DNA of 41,186 nucleotides. Origin: an uncultured Akkermansia sp. (GTDB lineage Bacteria > Verrucomicrobiota > Verrucomicrobiia > Verrucomicrobiales > Akkermansiaceae). The position numbers and the translations under genes are program-made. The first letter of the stretch is position 1, and every line of letters begins with the position of its first letter. The stretch spans positions 1-41,186 of the forward strand of contig CAJGCZ010000018.1 of assembly GCA_904501975.1 (NCBI GenBank), given 5' to 3'. Under the pieces are notes generated by a model. It was given only the letters and a program-made list of their open reading frames with translations, did not search any database and was not told the DNA's origin. Below, one piece after another: positions 32,583 to 41,030 of this stretch.

Positions 32583-33713
32583 TTACTCATCATCCTCATC
32601 GTCCAAACCATAGGCGGCGATGTTGTGGGAGATAAGAGCCTGCAGATCCGTTGCGCGGGTCTCCTCTGTCTCACGCATGCGAGAGGGAGCACCGGGAGCG
32701 GAAAGAAGCTTGGTGTCAATCTGCATACCCAAGGAAAGGCCGTACTGTACGAGCTTCTCCTTAATCTCGTTGAGGGACTTCTTACCGAAGTTGCGGTACT
32801 TAAGCATCTCGGCCTCAGTCTTCATGGCAAGCTGACCAACGGTGGTGATGTTAGCGTTGTTCAGGCAGTTAGCAGCACGCACGGAAAGCTCGATTTCGTT
32901 CACGCTCATGTTGAGCAAGCGACGAAGGTGAGCGGTATCGGAATCCTGGTCGGAACCGGCGCCCTTGTCGAAAGATACGCGGCGGCTGTCGCTCTCCACG
33001 AATACGTCGAGGTGGTGGCGCAGAATGCTGGCAGCCTGCAGCATAGCATCTGTCGGGCTGACGCGGCCGTCCGTCCAAATGTCGAGAATGAGCTTGTCGA
33101 ACTCGGTCATCTGACCTACACGGGCGTTGTCTACTGCGTACTTAACACGCGTTACGGGAGAGAAGATGGAATCGATGGGGATAACACCGATGGGGCGATC
33201 CTTATCGTTGTTGTCCTCAGCGGTGTAGAAACCACGGCCTACGGAAACCTCGAAATCGCAGTCAAAAATGGTGCTCTGGTCAAGGTGGCAGATAACCTGA
33301 TCCTTGTTAACAACGGAGTAGATGTGGTCCTCCTGAATGTCACCGGCGGTTACAACACCCTGCTTCGTTACACGAAGGGAAAGAGTGCGGGGCTCTTTAC
33401 CGTGGTGGGTGAACTTAATCTTCTTGAGGTTAAGAATAATCTCCGTTACATCCTCTACTACACCGGGCAGAGAGGTGAACTCGTGCTGAGCACCGGCGAT
33501 ACGTACGCTGGTGATGGCAGCACCCTCAAGAGAGCTGAGAAGTACGCGGCGGAGGGAGTTACCCAGCGTGTGACCGAAACCGGTTTCAATCGGCTCGGCA
33601 ATAAAGGTAACGTGGTTAGCATCTTCCGGGTCCTCAATGCGCTTGAGGGTGTTCGGAATCTGGAAATGGGCCAACTGAATGACCTCCTGCTCGTTGTTCT
33701 GTTCGTCTGTCAT
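32583..33713 (-). CDS. rpoA: DNA-directed RNA polymerase subunit alpha
   Basis: The alpha subunit scaffolds the polymerase and contacts UP elements and activators. The N-terminal domain shows PIETGFGHTLGNSLRRVLLSSLEGAAITSVRI and GVVEDVTEIILNLK. The C-terminal domain has LNMSVNEIELSVRAANCLNNANITTVGQLAMKTEAEMLKYRNFGKKSLNEIKEKL. At 376 residues it is longer than E. coli (329), mostly by an acidic tail ending YGLDDEDDE. Unlike most bacteria, the genes upstream are not rpsM-rpsK-rpsD: the next gene is divergent, and rpoA has its own promoter with a leader of about 90 bases. Confidence 0.98.
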   Translation of the reverse strand: MTDEQNNEQEVIQLAHFQIPNTLKRIEDPEDANHVTFIAEPIETGFGHTLGNSLRRVLLSSLEGAAITSVRIAGAQHEFTSLPGVVEDVTEIILNLKKIKFTHHGKEPRTLSLRVTKQGVVTAGDIQEDHIYSVVNKDQVICHLDQSTIFDCDFEVSVGRGFYTAEDNNDKDRPIGVIPIDSIFSPVTRVKYAVDNARVGQMTEFDKLILDIWTDGRVSPTDAMLQAASILRHHLDVFVESDSRRVSFDKGAGSDQDSDTAHLRRLLNMSVNEIELSVRAANCLNNANITTVGQLAMKTEAEMLKYRNFGKKSLNEIKEKLVQYGLSLGMQIDTKLLSAPGAPSRMRETEETRATDLQALISHNIAAYGLDDEDDE

Positions 33714-33809
33714 GATGATGTTTGTGTGACCGGGTTTCCCCCCATGCAGGCTAAGCTTCCGTGGAAATGGAGGACCAACGGCCGAATTTAATTAACCCGC
33801 GCGGGGCGA

Positions 33810-33838
33810 AGGATACACGTTCTTTCCCCTTTTTGCAA
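33810..33838 (-). promoter_or_regulatory. Predicted promoter of rpoA-rplQ
   Basis: Minus strand: TTGCAA (33838-33833), 17-base spacer, TATCCT (33815-33810). The transcript would start near 33803, leaving about 90 bases of leader that includes the palindrome CCCGCGCGGG just after the start site. Confidence 0.5.
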
Positions 33839-33930
33839 GCCTTTTTTTAGCAAATTGCATAAATAGTTTTCCGTTTTGGTCTATATCGCCAATTTATCTT
33901 TAATTACCACTCTTCTTTTACAAAAGTTCC

Positions 33931-33958
33931 TTGATTTTGTTTTCATACATGCTAGAAT
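33931..33958 (+). promoter_or_regulatory. Predicted promoter of the CBM9-like gene
   Basis: TTGATT (33931-33936), 16-base spacer, TAGAAT (33953-33958). The ATG at 33966 is 7 bases after the -10, so the transcript should start at or next to the start codon. Confidence 0.6.
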
Positions 33959-33965
33959 ATAGAGT

Positions 33966-34541
33966 ATGAGATGCAAGATTTTCACCCAAAACGCACAGTG
34001 GCAACAGCTCAACCACGAATGGTATCAGCATGATGTAAAGCCGCCGTACGAGTTTTCCTTCACCAAAACGCAGGAGGGTCTGCTCTTCTGCGCCCGCCGT
34101 TCGGCCCCTGCCCTGATTCATCCGCAAGGCACACCCGGCAACTTCCAAGAAGAACTGTGGCGATACGATGCAGCAGAGTTTTTCATCACCACGCCCAACG
34201 GCGACCGCTATTTGGAATTTAACCTCAGCCCCAACGGTGCTTGGTGGGCATGCGTTTTCCAAGGCCCGCGTCAGGTTGCTCCGCAGTTTTCTTCCTGGCG
34301 CCCGGTGGTGGAGACAAACGCCCAATGCTCCGACTCCGCCTGGCAAGCCCAAGCGCTCATCTCTGCAGCCTCCCTGCAAGAGGCCGGCATTGATGTGGAG
34401 AACTGTCACCTCGCCGCCTGCGCCATCCTCAATTCGCCCGACCAACTATTCCTCACCTCCGCCCTCCCCTGCACCACGCAGCCCGATTTCCACCGCCCCG
34501 ATTTGTGGGAAAAAGCAGAACCGGTGCGGGAGGGAATTTAG
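33966..34541 (+). CDS. CBM9-like (DOMON-type) domain protein, possible carbohydrate binding
   Basis: The 191-residue soluble protein has no signal peptide. The segment WRYDAAEFFITTPNGDRYLEFNLSPNGAWWACVFQGPRQ resembles the beta-strands of family 9-like carbohydrate-binding proteins (an Asp/Glu-F-F strand, then Y-x-E-F-x-x-x-P-x-G-x-W). A second conserved-looking part is WQAQALISAASLQEAGI...HLAACAILNSPDQLF, also typical of that group. Without an export signal, a role in sugar sensing or metabolism inside the cell is only a guess. The gene is divergent from rpoA and appears to be read from a leaderless mRNA. A hairpin array begins 30 bases after its stop. Confidence 0.5.
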   Translation: MRCKIFTQNAQWQQLNHEWYQHDVKPPYEFSFTKTQEGLLFCARRSAPALIHPQGTPGNFQEELWRYDAAEFFITTPNGDRYLEFNLSPNGAWWACVFQGPRQVAPQFSSWRPVVETNAQCSDSAWQAQALISAASLQEAGIDVENCHLAACAILNSPDQLFLTSALPCTTQPDFHRPDLWEKAEPVREGI

Positions 34542-34570
34542 ATTTTTGAATTTTGATTTTGGATTTGGAA

Positions 34571-34797
34571 GCTCCGCTCGCCTGTGGCGAGCCCACCGTA
34601 CTGCGCACCGCAGGTGCGTTCTTCACTATAGCGGCAGCCGTTACTTCCCCCGTACCACGCCCGCAGGGCGTTCTTCACTACAGCGACAGCTGTTCTTCAC
34701 CATCTGCCGCAGGCAGATTCTTCACCATGCCCAACGGGCATTCTTCACCACGGCGTAAGCTGTTCTTCACTTCACACCCTGCGAGCCGCTGGTGAGC
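34571..34797. repeat. Array of short hairpins joined by TTCTTCAC linkers (array A)
   Basis: On the + strand, hairpins with different stems are each followed by the same linker TTCTTCAC. Examples: CGCACC-GCA-GGTGCG (34604-34618), CGCCC-GCA-GGGCG (34659-34670), CAGC-GACA-GCTG, TCTGCC-GCA-GGCAGA, TGCCC-AAC-GGGCA. An additional stem without linker, GCTCGCC-TGT-GGCGAGC, opens the array (34576-34592), and CCGCT...AGCGG closes it. Six linkers are seen. Most of the array recurs in reverse complement at 41031-41186. The 470 bases between the CBM9-like gene and the PEP-CTERM gene hold this array and a terminator, and no gene. Confidence 0.8.
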
Positions 34798-34836
34798 GGA
34801 ACTTCCACTTCCAACATTCAACTTCCAAAATCCAAC

Positions 34837-34886
34837 TTTTTTGCACGAAGTGCAAAAGAGGCCTGCCCCGCGAAGGACAGACCTCT
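34837..34886 (-). terminator. Double hairpin terminator of the PEP-CTERM gene
   Basis: Minus strand: AGAGGTCTGTCC pairs with GGGCAGGCCTCT (two G-T pairs) around a TTCGCG loop, then TTTTGC. The second hairpin is TTTTGCAC-TTC-GTGCAAAA, followed by more T residues. Confidence 0.75.
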
Positions 34887-35012
34887 GAGAATAGAATAAC
34901 AAATGAAATTATGTTTACCCAGTACCCGCACTTGAGCTACCGAAGCACCCCAAGTGCAGGCTGAGAATTGTCAGCATCTATGGCTTGGGCGGGCCATAGC
35001 GCTGTGTGTGCC

Positions 35013-38000
35013 TTACTTGCGGCGACGGCGGGCTGCAAGGGCAGCCAGAGCCAGCAAGCTCAGCGTTGCGGTGGTCGGCTCGGGAATCACAGCGATACCG
35101 GAGATGACGACACCGTTTGCGGTATCCTCTACCTTCAGGTCCTTGATTTCATCCGCACCAACGGTCAGCTCGGCAACATCACCCAGGGTGATGGTGAACT
35201 CAGCCAAGTTCTGCTCAAGCACGTAGGCGAACTCCTTCTCAAACAGCTCAGAGCCCTGAGCCAGCGTGAAGGAGAACTCTACCTCGGCCCCCCACTGCTG
35301 GAGGAGACCGGCAGCATCATCACCGCTCATGACAACGCCGAAGTTCTGAATCATGTCAGCAGCAGATACGTTGCTGATACCGTACCCCGTCAAGCCTGCA
35401 CCATTATAAATGAAGGTGGAGCAGGAATCCAAGGCGGTAGCGGCAAACAACAGCGTGGCGTTGTCCATCACAAGGCTATTCATGGCGAGCTCACCTGCGT
35501 TGTACAGCGTAGCATCACTCAGAACCACCTCATCCAAAGACAAGCTGCCAAGGTTCTCCACGGTAGCGCCATCATATACGGTAATGTCGTCTACGGTTAA
35601 GCTGCCCTTGTTGTCGATGGTCGTGTCGGCGTAAATCACCATATCACCAAAGGTCATGGAGGAGGTGGAATCTACGCTGATATTGAGCTTCTTATCCGTG
35701 TAACCGGCGGCCTTGTCCTGAGCGCTACCAACGTAGGTCACATCGCTATCGAAGGAGACCTTACCGCCGTTGCTGGCTGTAATGTTAGCCTTCACATGGT
35801 CAACAGCACCATACTTGTTACCCTTGGAGTCATAGCCAGAATCCAGGAGGTACGTAGTAGTCTTATTAGTACCCATAAAGGTACCGGTATTCATGGTATT
35901 GGCCTGTGTGAACGTGGAGTTTGCACCATCTGCAACAATGTTCACTGTAGAGCCACCGTGGAAGTGAGATACAAACTCATAAGCATGAGAGGTGAAGGAA
36001 GCCCCCTTGTCTACCAAGATAGTTTGCTCCGTTGTAGCATCACCTGTGTTGGTGAGCCCAAGCAATACGCGGTAGTTGTTGTGGTCACCACCACTGCAAA
36101 CTTCCATATTGGAACCTTCTGTTACATGGATTTCGCTGTTACCATATACCCACAGGTTGTTGGAACCACCCTTAAGAACGGAACCATCGGCAACTGTCAA
36201 TTTGCCGGCACCTCCATCGCGGCCCAATACAAGAGTAGTACCTCTGGAGAGATTAACATCAGAGCCACCGGTTACGAGCATAGAGCCTTCACCACCAATA
36301 CCAATACCGAACTGACTGGCAACCTCACCCTTAACAATGAAGTCAGCGTTGTTGATGGTAAGCTGCCCGTTAATCTTGCCGGAGTAGGAAGCAGTGCCTG
36401 TCACGGGAACATTCAACGTCATCTGGCTGCGGCCACCGGCTTCGGAACCAATGAGCATGGTACCATCTACAGCAATTGAGCTAGCAGTAATCTTACCATT
36501 GCCTTCATGGGAGAACGTTGCACCTTCGTGAACCTTAAGGTCCTCAGCTGTGAAGCTGCCGCCTTCATTTTCAATGACAGTGTTGGCATATACCTGTACA
36601 TCCTTAAAGGAAACCTTGGAGCCGTCGCCACTAATAGTGAAGTTTGCGGTCTTGTTGAGGTTATCCCCGTATATCTCATGATCCTGAGCGCTTCCGATAT
36701 AGGTCATGCCGCTTTCAATGTTGAAGTGACCACCATTGGAAGCGGTAACATTAATCACAGCATTGTTAGAGGTCGGGATGGGCTTGTTGCCATTATTATC
36801 CACACCGGAATCGAGCAGGTATGTGTTAGTATCGCGGCCCCAAGAGGTCTGAGCGTTCTGAGTGAAGGAAGAACCTGCACCATCTACCTTAATCGCAACA
36901 GCCGTATTGCTCATGTAGTTCGTCACCAGAGCGTATGCGGAGGACGTCAATGTAGAACCTTCGGACACAAGGATTTCAAACTCGTTACTATCGTACAGGC
37001 CAATAATGGTACGATAGTTGTGATCCGCCTTGGAGGATGTGCACAGCTCCATTGTGGAACCGCCATAGAGCTCTACAGAACCGGAGGTTAACCAAGCGTT
37101 TGTAGCACCGCCAATAAAGGTAGATCCATTATCGAGGATAATATGACCTTCTGCGGCATCGGCTTTATTGACATATTCACCCACAATAGTGGTTTGTCCC
37201 TTAGAGAAGTCAACAGTGGAACCGTTATCAACTTTAAGAGTACCGGACTCAATGGCCATCTGCGCAGTATTTTGGGTGGACTTCACCACAGCACCATTGT
37301 CTACCAACATGGTGCTGTCGCCTTTAATCACAAGGGCTGCACCATTTTTTGACAGGGTGTGGGAACCGCCGTTCAAGGTAAGCTCAGAGCCCTCGTACAC
37401 GTTCAAACGCTGGGCAGACAAGCCTTCCGTTGTTACGGTTGCACCTTCAAGCTGCACTACCTTACCGGCGGTAATGGTGCCACCATTCACAACAGAACCA
37501 TCATAAATACCAATGTTGGTGGCGGACAGCTTAGAATCCGTTACCGTAGAGGCATCCTGAATGTACATGTTGCCACCGGTGGAGGTAAGAGTGCTACCTG
37601 CAACATTACCCTTGTTAAGGGTGAGAGCACCGCCAACCTTAACATCGGCATTGGTGATTGTGGAATTAGCCATGGTAGCATCATTGGCAATCTCCATCTG
37701 GCTGCGGCCACCCTCGGTAGAACCGAAGTTCATAGCGCCGTTCACGGTGAGAGAATTGGCGGTAAGCTTGCCGCTCCCCGTGTGAGTCAATACAGCATCC
37801 TCGTGCACGGTGATGTCCGTAGCCTTGAAGGTACCATCAGCATTGATGATATTCGTGTTGGCGTAAACCTCCAGCTGGTTGAAGGAAACCTTGGAACCTT
37901 CTCCACTAATAGTGAAGTTGGCGGTCTTGTTGAGATGCTCACCATATATCTCTTTATCCTGAGCGCTACCGATATAGGTCACACCGCTTTCAATGTTGAA

Positions 38001-40430
38001 GTGACCACCATTGGAGGCTGTAACGTTGAGCACAGCGTTGTTGGAGGTCGGAATGGGCTTGTTGCCTTTGTTATCCACACCGGAATCCAGCAGGTATGTG
38101 TTAGTATCGCGGCCCCAAGTGGTCTGTGCAGTCTGGGTGAATGAAGAACCTGCACCATCAACCTTAATCGTAACATCCGTATTGCTCATGTAGTTTGTCA
38201 CCAGAGCGTATGCGGAGGAAGTCAACTTAGAACCTTCAGATACAACGATTTCAAACTCATTACTATCATACACACCGATGATAGTGCGATAGTTGTGGTC
38301 TGCCTTGGATTCTGTGCACAGGCCCATTGTGGAACCACCATAAAGTTCAATAGAACCGGAGGTCAACCAAGTATTCGTAGGAGAACCGATGAAGGTAGAA
38401 CCATTATCGAGGATAATATGACCCTCGGTTAAATCAGCCTTGTTGGTGTATTCACCCACAATGGTGGATGTGCTCTTGGAGAAATCAACCGTGGAACCGT
38501 TGTCAACCTTAAGCGTACCATCCTGAACATGCAGGACTGCAGAGTTGTTGGTAGATTTCAGCTCGGCGCCATTATCTACAGTCAACTCACCACCACGAAT
38601 CAAAACAACTGCACTGGAGGCCGGGTCTTTGGTTACAGTAAAGGAACCTTCGTTCATGGTAAGTGAAGACCCCTCAAGCACACTTACGCGGCCTGCGGTC
38701 AAACCATCAATGCTTACATTGGCATCCTTAAGCTGCACAGTGCCATTAACAGCAGTGATTGTGCCGCCAACCATCGTCGTGGGAGCTCCGGCCTCAAAGC
38801 TCACACCGGCTCCGGTCAAATGAGCATTTGTTATATCAGAACCTTCCTTAACTATGACCTTACCGCCATTGGCAGTGATGGAGCTATCGGAAACCTGGCT
38901 ATCACCGCCAATGGTCACAGCACCACCGGCTACGATGGAAGAATCCTCGATCTTCGTACCATTGAAGGTAGCATCACGACCAACGGTCATGGCGCCATCG
39001 GTATTCGTAATGGAAGAGCCGGCCACCGTAGTAAAGCTGTCCTTAATATCCACCACGCTGTCATTAGCCTTGAAGAGGACTGCGTGATCAATGTTGCCAA
39101 AAATGTTAGAGTGTTCAACGCTTACGTTCTGGAATTGGGAGCTCAGCTTATGACCGGAGTCCGGTGTACCAAGAGCAAGCTGGCTATTTTCGATTTCAAG
39201 AGCGTTGAAGTCCTTAAATTGGTCCCAAGAAACACCCAAACCACCGCTGTTCTTGATGGCAAGAATGCTGTTACCCTGTACATCAGCACCATTGATACCG
39301 CCGCCGGAAATATCACCTGTTACCTTGGCTTGGGTACCATTAATAACTACGCGAGTATCACCCTCAACGATATCCTTATCACCGGCAGCGTAGACGCTAC
39401 CGTTAATCGTACCACCGCTGAGAACCACCTCTGTATTACCCTTCACCGTGGGGCCTTCGGCGGGGTTAAGGCCGTAGTCAGAAGCCTTGTCAGCACCATC
39501 ATCATAGTTACCGCCACCGAATACATTACCGTTAATGGTACCGCCGCTGATAGCAACGGAAGTAGATTTTACCTCGGTATAGATATTAGTGGTACCGGCG
39601 TAGATGTTACCATTAATAGTGCCACCGGTAATATCAATATTTACAGAGCCATCCACAGAGTGACCGGAACCACCGGCACCGGCAATAGCCTTTTTACCAT
39701 CACCCACAACGGCATCGCCACCCACGGAGATATTCACATCGCCGGCAACAGCCCAGGGCTTATCGGTCATCAAATCCGTGCCGGTAGACTGAGCGTATTT
39801 CAGAGAGTTGTAAACGTTGGCGGAATTGTTGTTATTACCGCCACGAATCTGGCCAACAGTACCGCCGGTTACGGAGATATTGATATCAGGGTTGGAATCG
39901 TCCTTGTGGGCCCATTGAGCTTCCGTGTTTACAGTCTCACCTTTATCATTGATCTTGGAGCTTACCGTAGTAGCGTTACCAACACCGGTGAAACCATTGG
40001 TACCGGAAGCATAATTAACACCGCCAACAATGTAGTCGATTTCGCCACCGGTGACGTTAATATTTTTGTCACCCGTAACTTTAACAGGGGTAGGCACACC
40101 TTCACCGATTACCCAAGAGATATTCTCACCACCACTCACGTTGAGGTAGATATCACCGTATGTGGGGATATTATTATGGTCGTTGGGCATCACATCTGTT
40201 TCAGAAGCGCCCTGAATGGCTCCATCAATACCACGATGGGTATGAACACCGCCCATGTTGTATTTGGCAAAATCACCACCGGTTACATTAACGATAACAT
40301 CGTTATTATTATATGTACCGCCTTGAATATCTGAGCCCATAGTACGGTCTATAGTATAGGCCGGCTCAGCACCGTACGCCATCGCACTGATAACAGCTGT
40401 GAGCAGTGCTACTGGTAAATGTAATTTCAT
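35013..40430 (-). CDS. Giant repetitive PEP-CTERM surface protein, beta-helix adhesin-like
   Basis: An exported protein of 1805 residues. The signal peptide is MKLHLPVALLTAVISAMAYGAE. Residues to about 400 carry short repeats of the type SGGTINGNVFGGGN and VTGGTVGQIRGG, as in parallel beta-helix adhesins. Then come three related modules, two of them very similar and exactly 425 residues apart (DNGSTVDFSK...HIILDNGSTFIG...DHNYRTIIG...YLLDSGVDN...ITASNGGHFNIES). The C-terminus is a PEP-CTERM signal (IPEPTTATLSLLALAALAA then RRRRK), processed by an exosortase encoded elsewhere. The ATG at 40430 is the signal-peptide start; the frame extends 43 codons upstream through the promoter and is not used. 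The function is unknown; adhesion or a surface layer is a guess. Confidence 0.88.
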   Translation of the reverse strand: MKLHLPVALLTAVISAMAYGAEPAYTIDRTMGSDIQGGTYNNNDVIVNVTGGDFAKYNMGGVHTHRGIDGAIQGASETDVMPNDHNNIPTYGDIYLNVSGGENISWVIGEGVPTPVKVTGDKNINVTGGEIDYIVGGVNYASGTNGFTGVGNATTVSSKINDKGETVNTEAQWAHKDDSNPDINISVTGGTVGQIRGGNNNNSANVYNSLKYAQSTGTDLMTDKPWAVAGDVNISVGGDAVVGDGKKAIAGAGGSGHSVDGSVNIDITGGTINGNIYAGTTNIYTEVKSTSVAISGGTINGNVFGGGNYDDGADKASDYGLNPAEGPTVKGNTEVVLSGGTINGSVYAAGDKDIVEGDTRVVINGTQAKVTGDISGGGINGADVQGNSILAIKNSGGLGVSWDQFKDFNALEIENSQLALGTPDSGHKLSSQFQNVSVEHSNIFGNIDHAVLFKANDSVVDIKDSFTTVAGSSITNTDGAMTVGRDATFNGTKIEDSSIVAGGAVTIGGDSQVSDSSITANGGKVIVKEGSDITNAHLTGAGVSFEAGAPTTMVGGTITAVNGTVQLKDANVSIDGLTAGRVSVLEGSSLTMNEGSFTVTKDPASSAVVLIRGGELTVDNGAELKSTNNSAVLHVQDGTLKVDNGSTVDFSKSTSTIVGEYTNKADLTEGHIILDNGSTFIGSPTNTWLTSGSIELYGGSTMGLCTESKADHNYRTIIGVYDSNEFEIVVSEGSKLTSSAYALVTNYMSNTDVTIKVDGAGSSFTQTAQTTWGRDTNTYLLDSGVDNKGNKPIPTSNNAVLNVTASNGGHFNIESGVTYIGSAQDKEIYGEHLNKTANFTISGEGSKVSFNQLEVYANTNIINADGTFKATDITVHEDAVLTHTGSGKLTANSLTVNGAMNFGSTEGGRSQMEIANDATMANSTITNADVKVGGALTLNKGNVAGSTLTSTGGNMYIQDASTVTDSKLSATNIGIYDGSVVNGGTITAGKVVQLEGATVTTEGLSAQRLNVYEGSELTLNGGSHTLSKNGAALVIKGDSTMLVDNGAVVKSTQNTAQMAIESGTLKVDNGSTVDFSKGQTTIVGEYVNKADAAEGHIILDNGSTFIGGATNAWLTSGSVELYGGSTMELCTSSKADHNYRTIIGLYDSNEFEILVSEGSTLTSSAYALVTNYMSNTAVAIKVDGAGSSFTQNAQTSWGRDTNTYLLDSGVDNNGNKPIPTSNNAVINVTASNGGHFNIESGMTYIGSAQDHEIYGDNLNKTANFTISGDGSKVSFKDVQVYANTVIENEGGSFTAEDLKVHEGATFSHEGNGKITASSIAVDGTMLIGSEAGGRSQMTLNVPVTGTASYSGKINGQLTINNADFIVKGEVASQFGIGIGGEGSMLVTGGSDVNLSRGTTLVLGRDGGAGKLTVADGSVLKGGSNNLWVYGNSEIHVTEGSNMEVCSGGDHNNYRVLLGLTNTGDATTEQTILVDKGASFTSHAYEFVSHFHGGSTVNIVADGANSTFTQANTMNTGTFMGTNKTTTYLLDSGYDSKGNKYGAVDHVKANITASNGGKVSFDSDVTYVGSAQDKAAGYTDKKLNISVDSTSSMTFGDMVIYADTTIDNKGSLTVDDITVYDGATVENLGSLSLDEVVLSDATLYNAGELAMNSLVMDNATLLFAATALDSCSTFIYNGAGLTGYGISNVSAADMIQNFGVVMSGDDAAGLLQQWGAEVEFSFTLAQGSELFEKEFAYVLEQNLAEFTITLGDVAELTVGADEIKDLKVEDTANGVVISGIAVIPEPTTATLSLLALAALAARRRRK
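36600..38475. repeat. Long in-gene direct repeats with 1275-base period
   Basis: The stretch of about 36600-37200 closely matches about 37875-38475. Three landmarks, GTGTTAGTATCGCGGCCCCA, TTGAAGTGACCACCATTGGA and AGGATAATATGACC, each recur at exactly 1275 bases, which is 425 codons. Recombination between the copies would delete or add one module in frame. A third, diverged module lies towards the 3' end of the gene. Confidence 0.88.
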
Positions 40431-40499
40431 ATAAATTTCTTGTTGAATTATCTTTATTTCCGTCCACAGTTCACCTAAAACAGGGACGACCTGAGACGA

Positions 40500-40528
40500 A
40501 GTGTATCTCTTTTTTAGGGAGATAACAA
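40500..40528 (-). promoter_or_regulatory. Possible promoter of the PEP-CTERM gene
   Basis: Minus strand: TTGTTA (40528-40523), 17-base spacer, TACACT (40505-40500). The spacer is almost wholly occupied by the left 22-base inverted-repeat copy (40505-40526). The leader to 40430 would be about 63 bases with no Shine-Dalgarno site. A second candidate further upstream (TATACT near 40593) lies between the two inverted repeats. Confidence 0.35.
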
Positions 40529-40668
40529 AGTTTGCTTTAACAGTGAACAAGTTATGCAAATTTGCTTGTCAAATTTCGCACCAATTCCCACCATGCAAGT
40601 ATAAATTAATATACTGATAATCAACATTTTTTGAAACTTTTTACTTGCTATCTCTCTAAAAAAGAGAT
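40505..40668. repeat. Inverted repeat pair in the PEP-CTERM gene's promoter region
   Basis: Left copy 40505-40526 begins ATCTCTTTTTTAG and ends GAGATAAC. The right copy at 40647-40668 is its reverse complement with 2 mismatches in 22 (GCTATCTCTCTAAAAAAGAG and on). Each copy is itself palindromic (ATCTC...GAGAT around 9-10 bases). The 120 bases between are AT-rich and contain promoter-like hexamers. It could be a pair of recombinase sites or two operators. Confidence 0.75.
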
Positions 40669-40865
40669 GACAAGACTATATTGATAACAGTTATTCGATT
40701 TTGATATAACATTTTTACGCGCACACGCGCGCGTGATCTTTAGAGTTTTTGGGGGTGGATTTTTGATTGGGAAGCTCCGCACCCGTGCAACGGGAGGGGC
40801 TAAATTGACCTTTAGCAAAAATATAAACGATGTTTCAACATTTGGTCGATAGCCCCACAAATGGA
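40669..40865. other. AT-rich intergenic region, no gene seen
   Basis: It contains a purine/pyrimidine palindrome ACGCGC-ACAC-GCGCGCGT (40719-40736) and the segment GATTGGGAAGCTCCGC (40763-40778), which resembles 34561-34577 beside array A. I see no coding sequence in the 756 bases from 40431 to the window end, only repeats. Confidence 0.5.
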
Positions 40866-40990
40866 AATTTGTCTATATCGTAGCGTGGGACTTCAGTCCC
40901 ACCTTTTTGGTGGTATGGTTTGATAATAAATGTTGGACTAAAGTCCAACACTCCGATAGTATTTCCCCCCACAACTACCAATTTGTGGGG
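40866..40990. repeat. REP-like hairpin doublet (copy B)
   Basis: It differs from 14978-15101 at two or three positions plus one extra C, in the same orientation. It carries the same two hairpins, GTGGGACTTCAGTCCCAC and TGTTGGACTAAAGTCCAACA. Copy B lacks the outer inverted repeat of copy A and instead runs into the AATTTGTGGGG arm shared with 172-195. Confidence 0.88.
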
Positions 40991-41030
40991 CGCATTGATG
41001 TGAGCGTAGCGAACGGTATTTGGGTGGCAG

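Noticed and set aside
32574..33791. A 405-codon open frame on the + strand
   Set aside because: It is the antisense of rpoA, which is certain. The same reasoning removes the long antisense frames opposite leuS (8966-10057, 10127-11152) and the SLC13 gene (19054-20274).
34571..34797. CRISPR array
   Set aside because: The repeated unit is only 8 bases and the intervening segments are short palindromes of 12-17 bases. No cas gene is present.
38820..40334. A 504-codon open frame on the + strand
   Set aside because: It is opposite the PEP-CTERM gene and mirrors its Gly/Thr-rich repeats; there is no signal, promoter or family resemblance.
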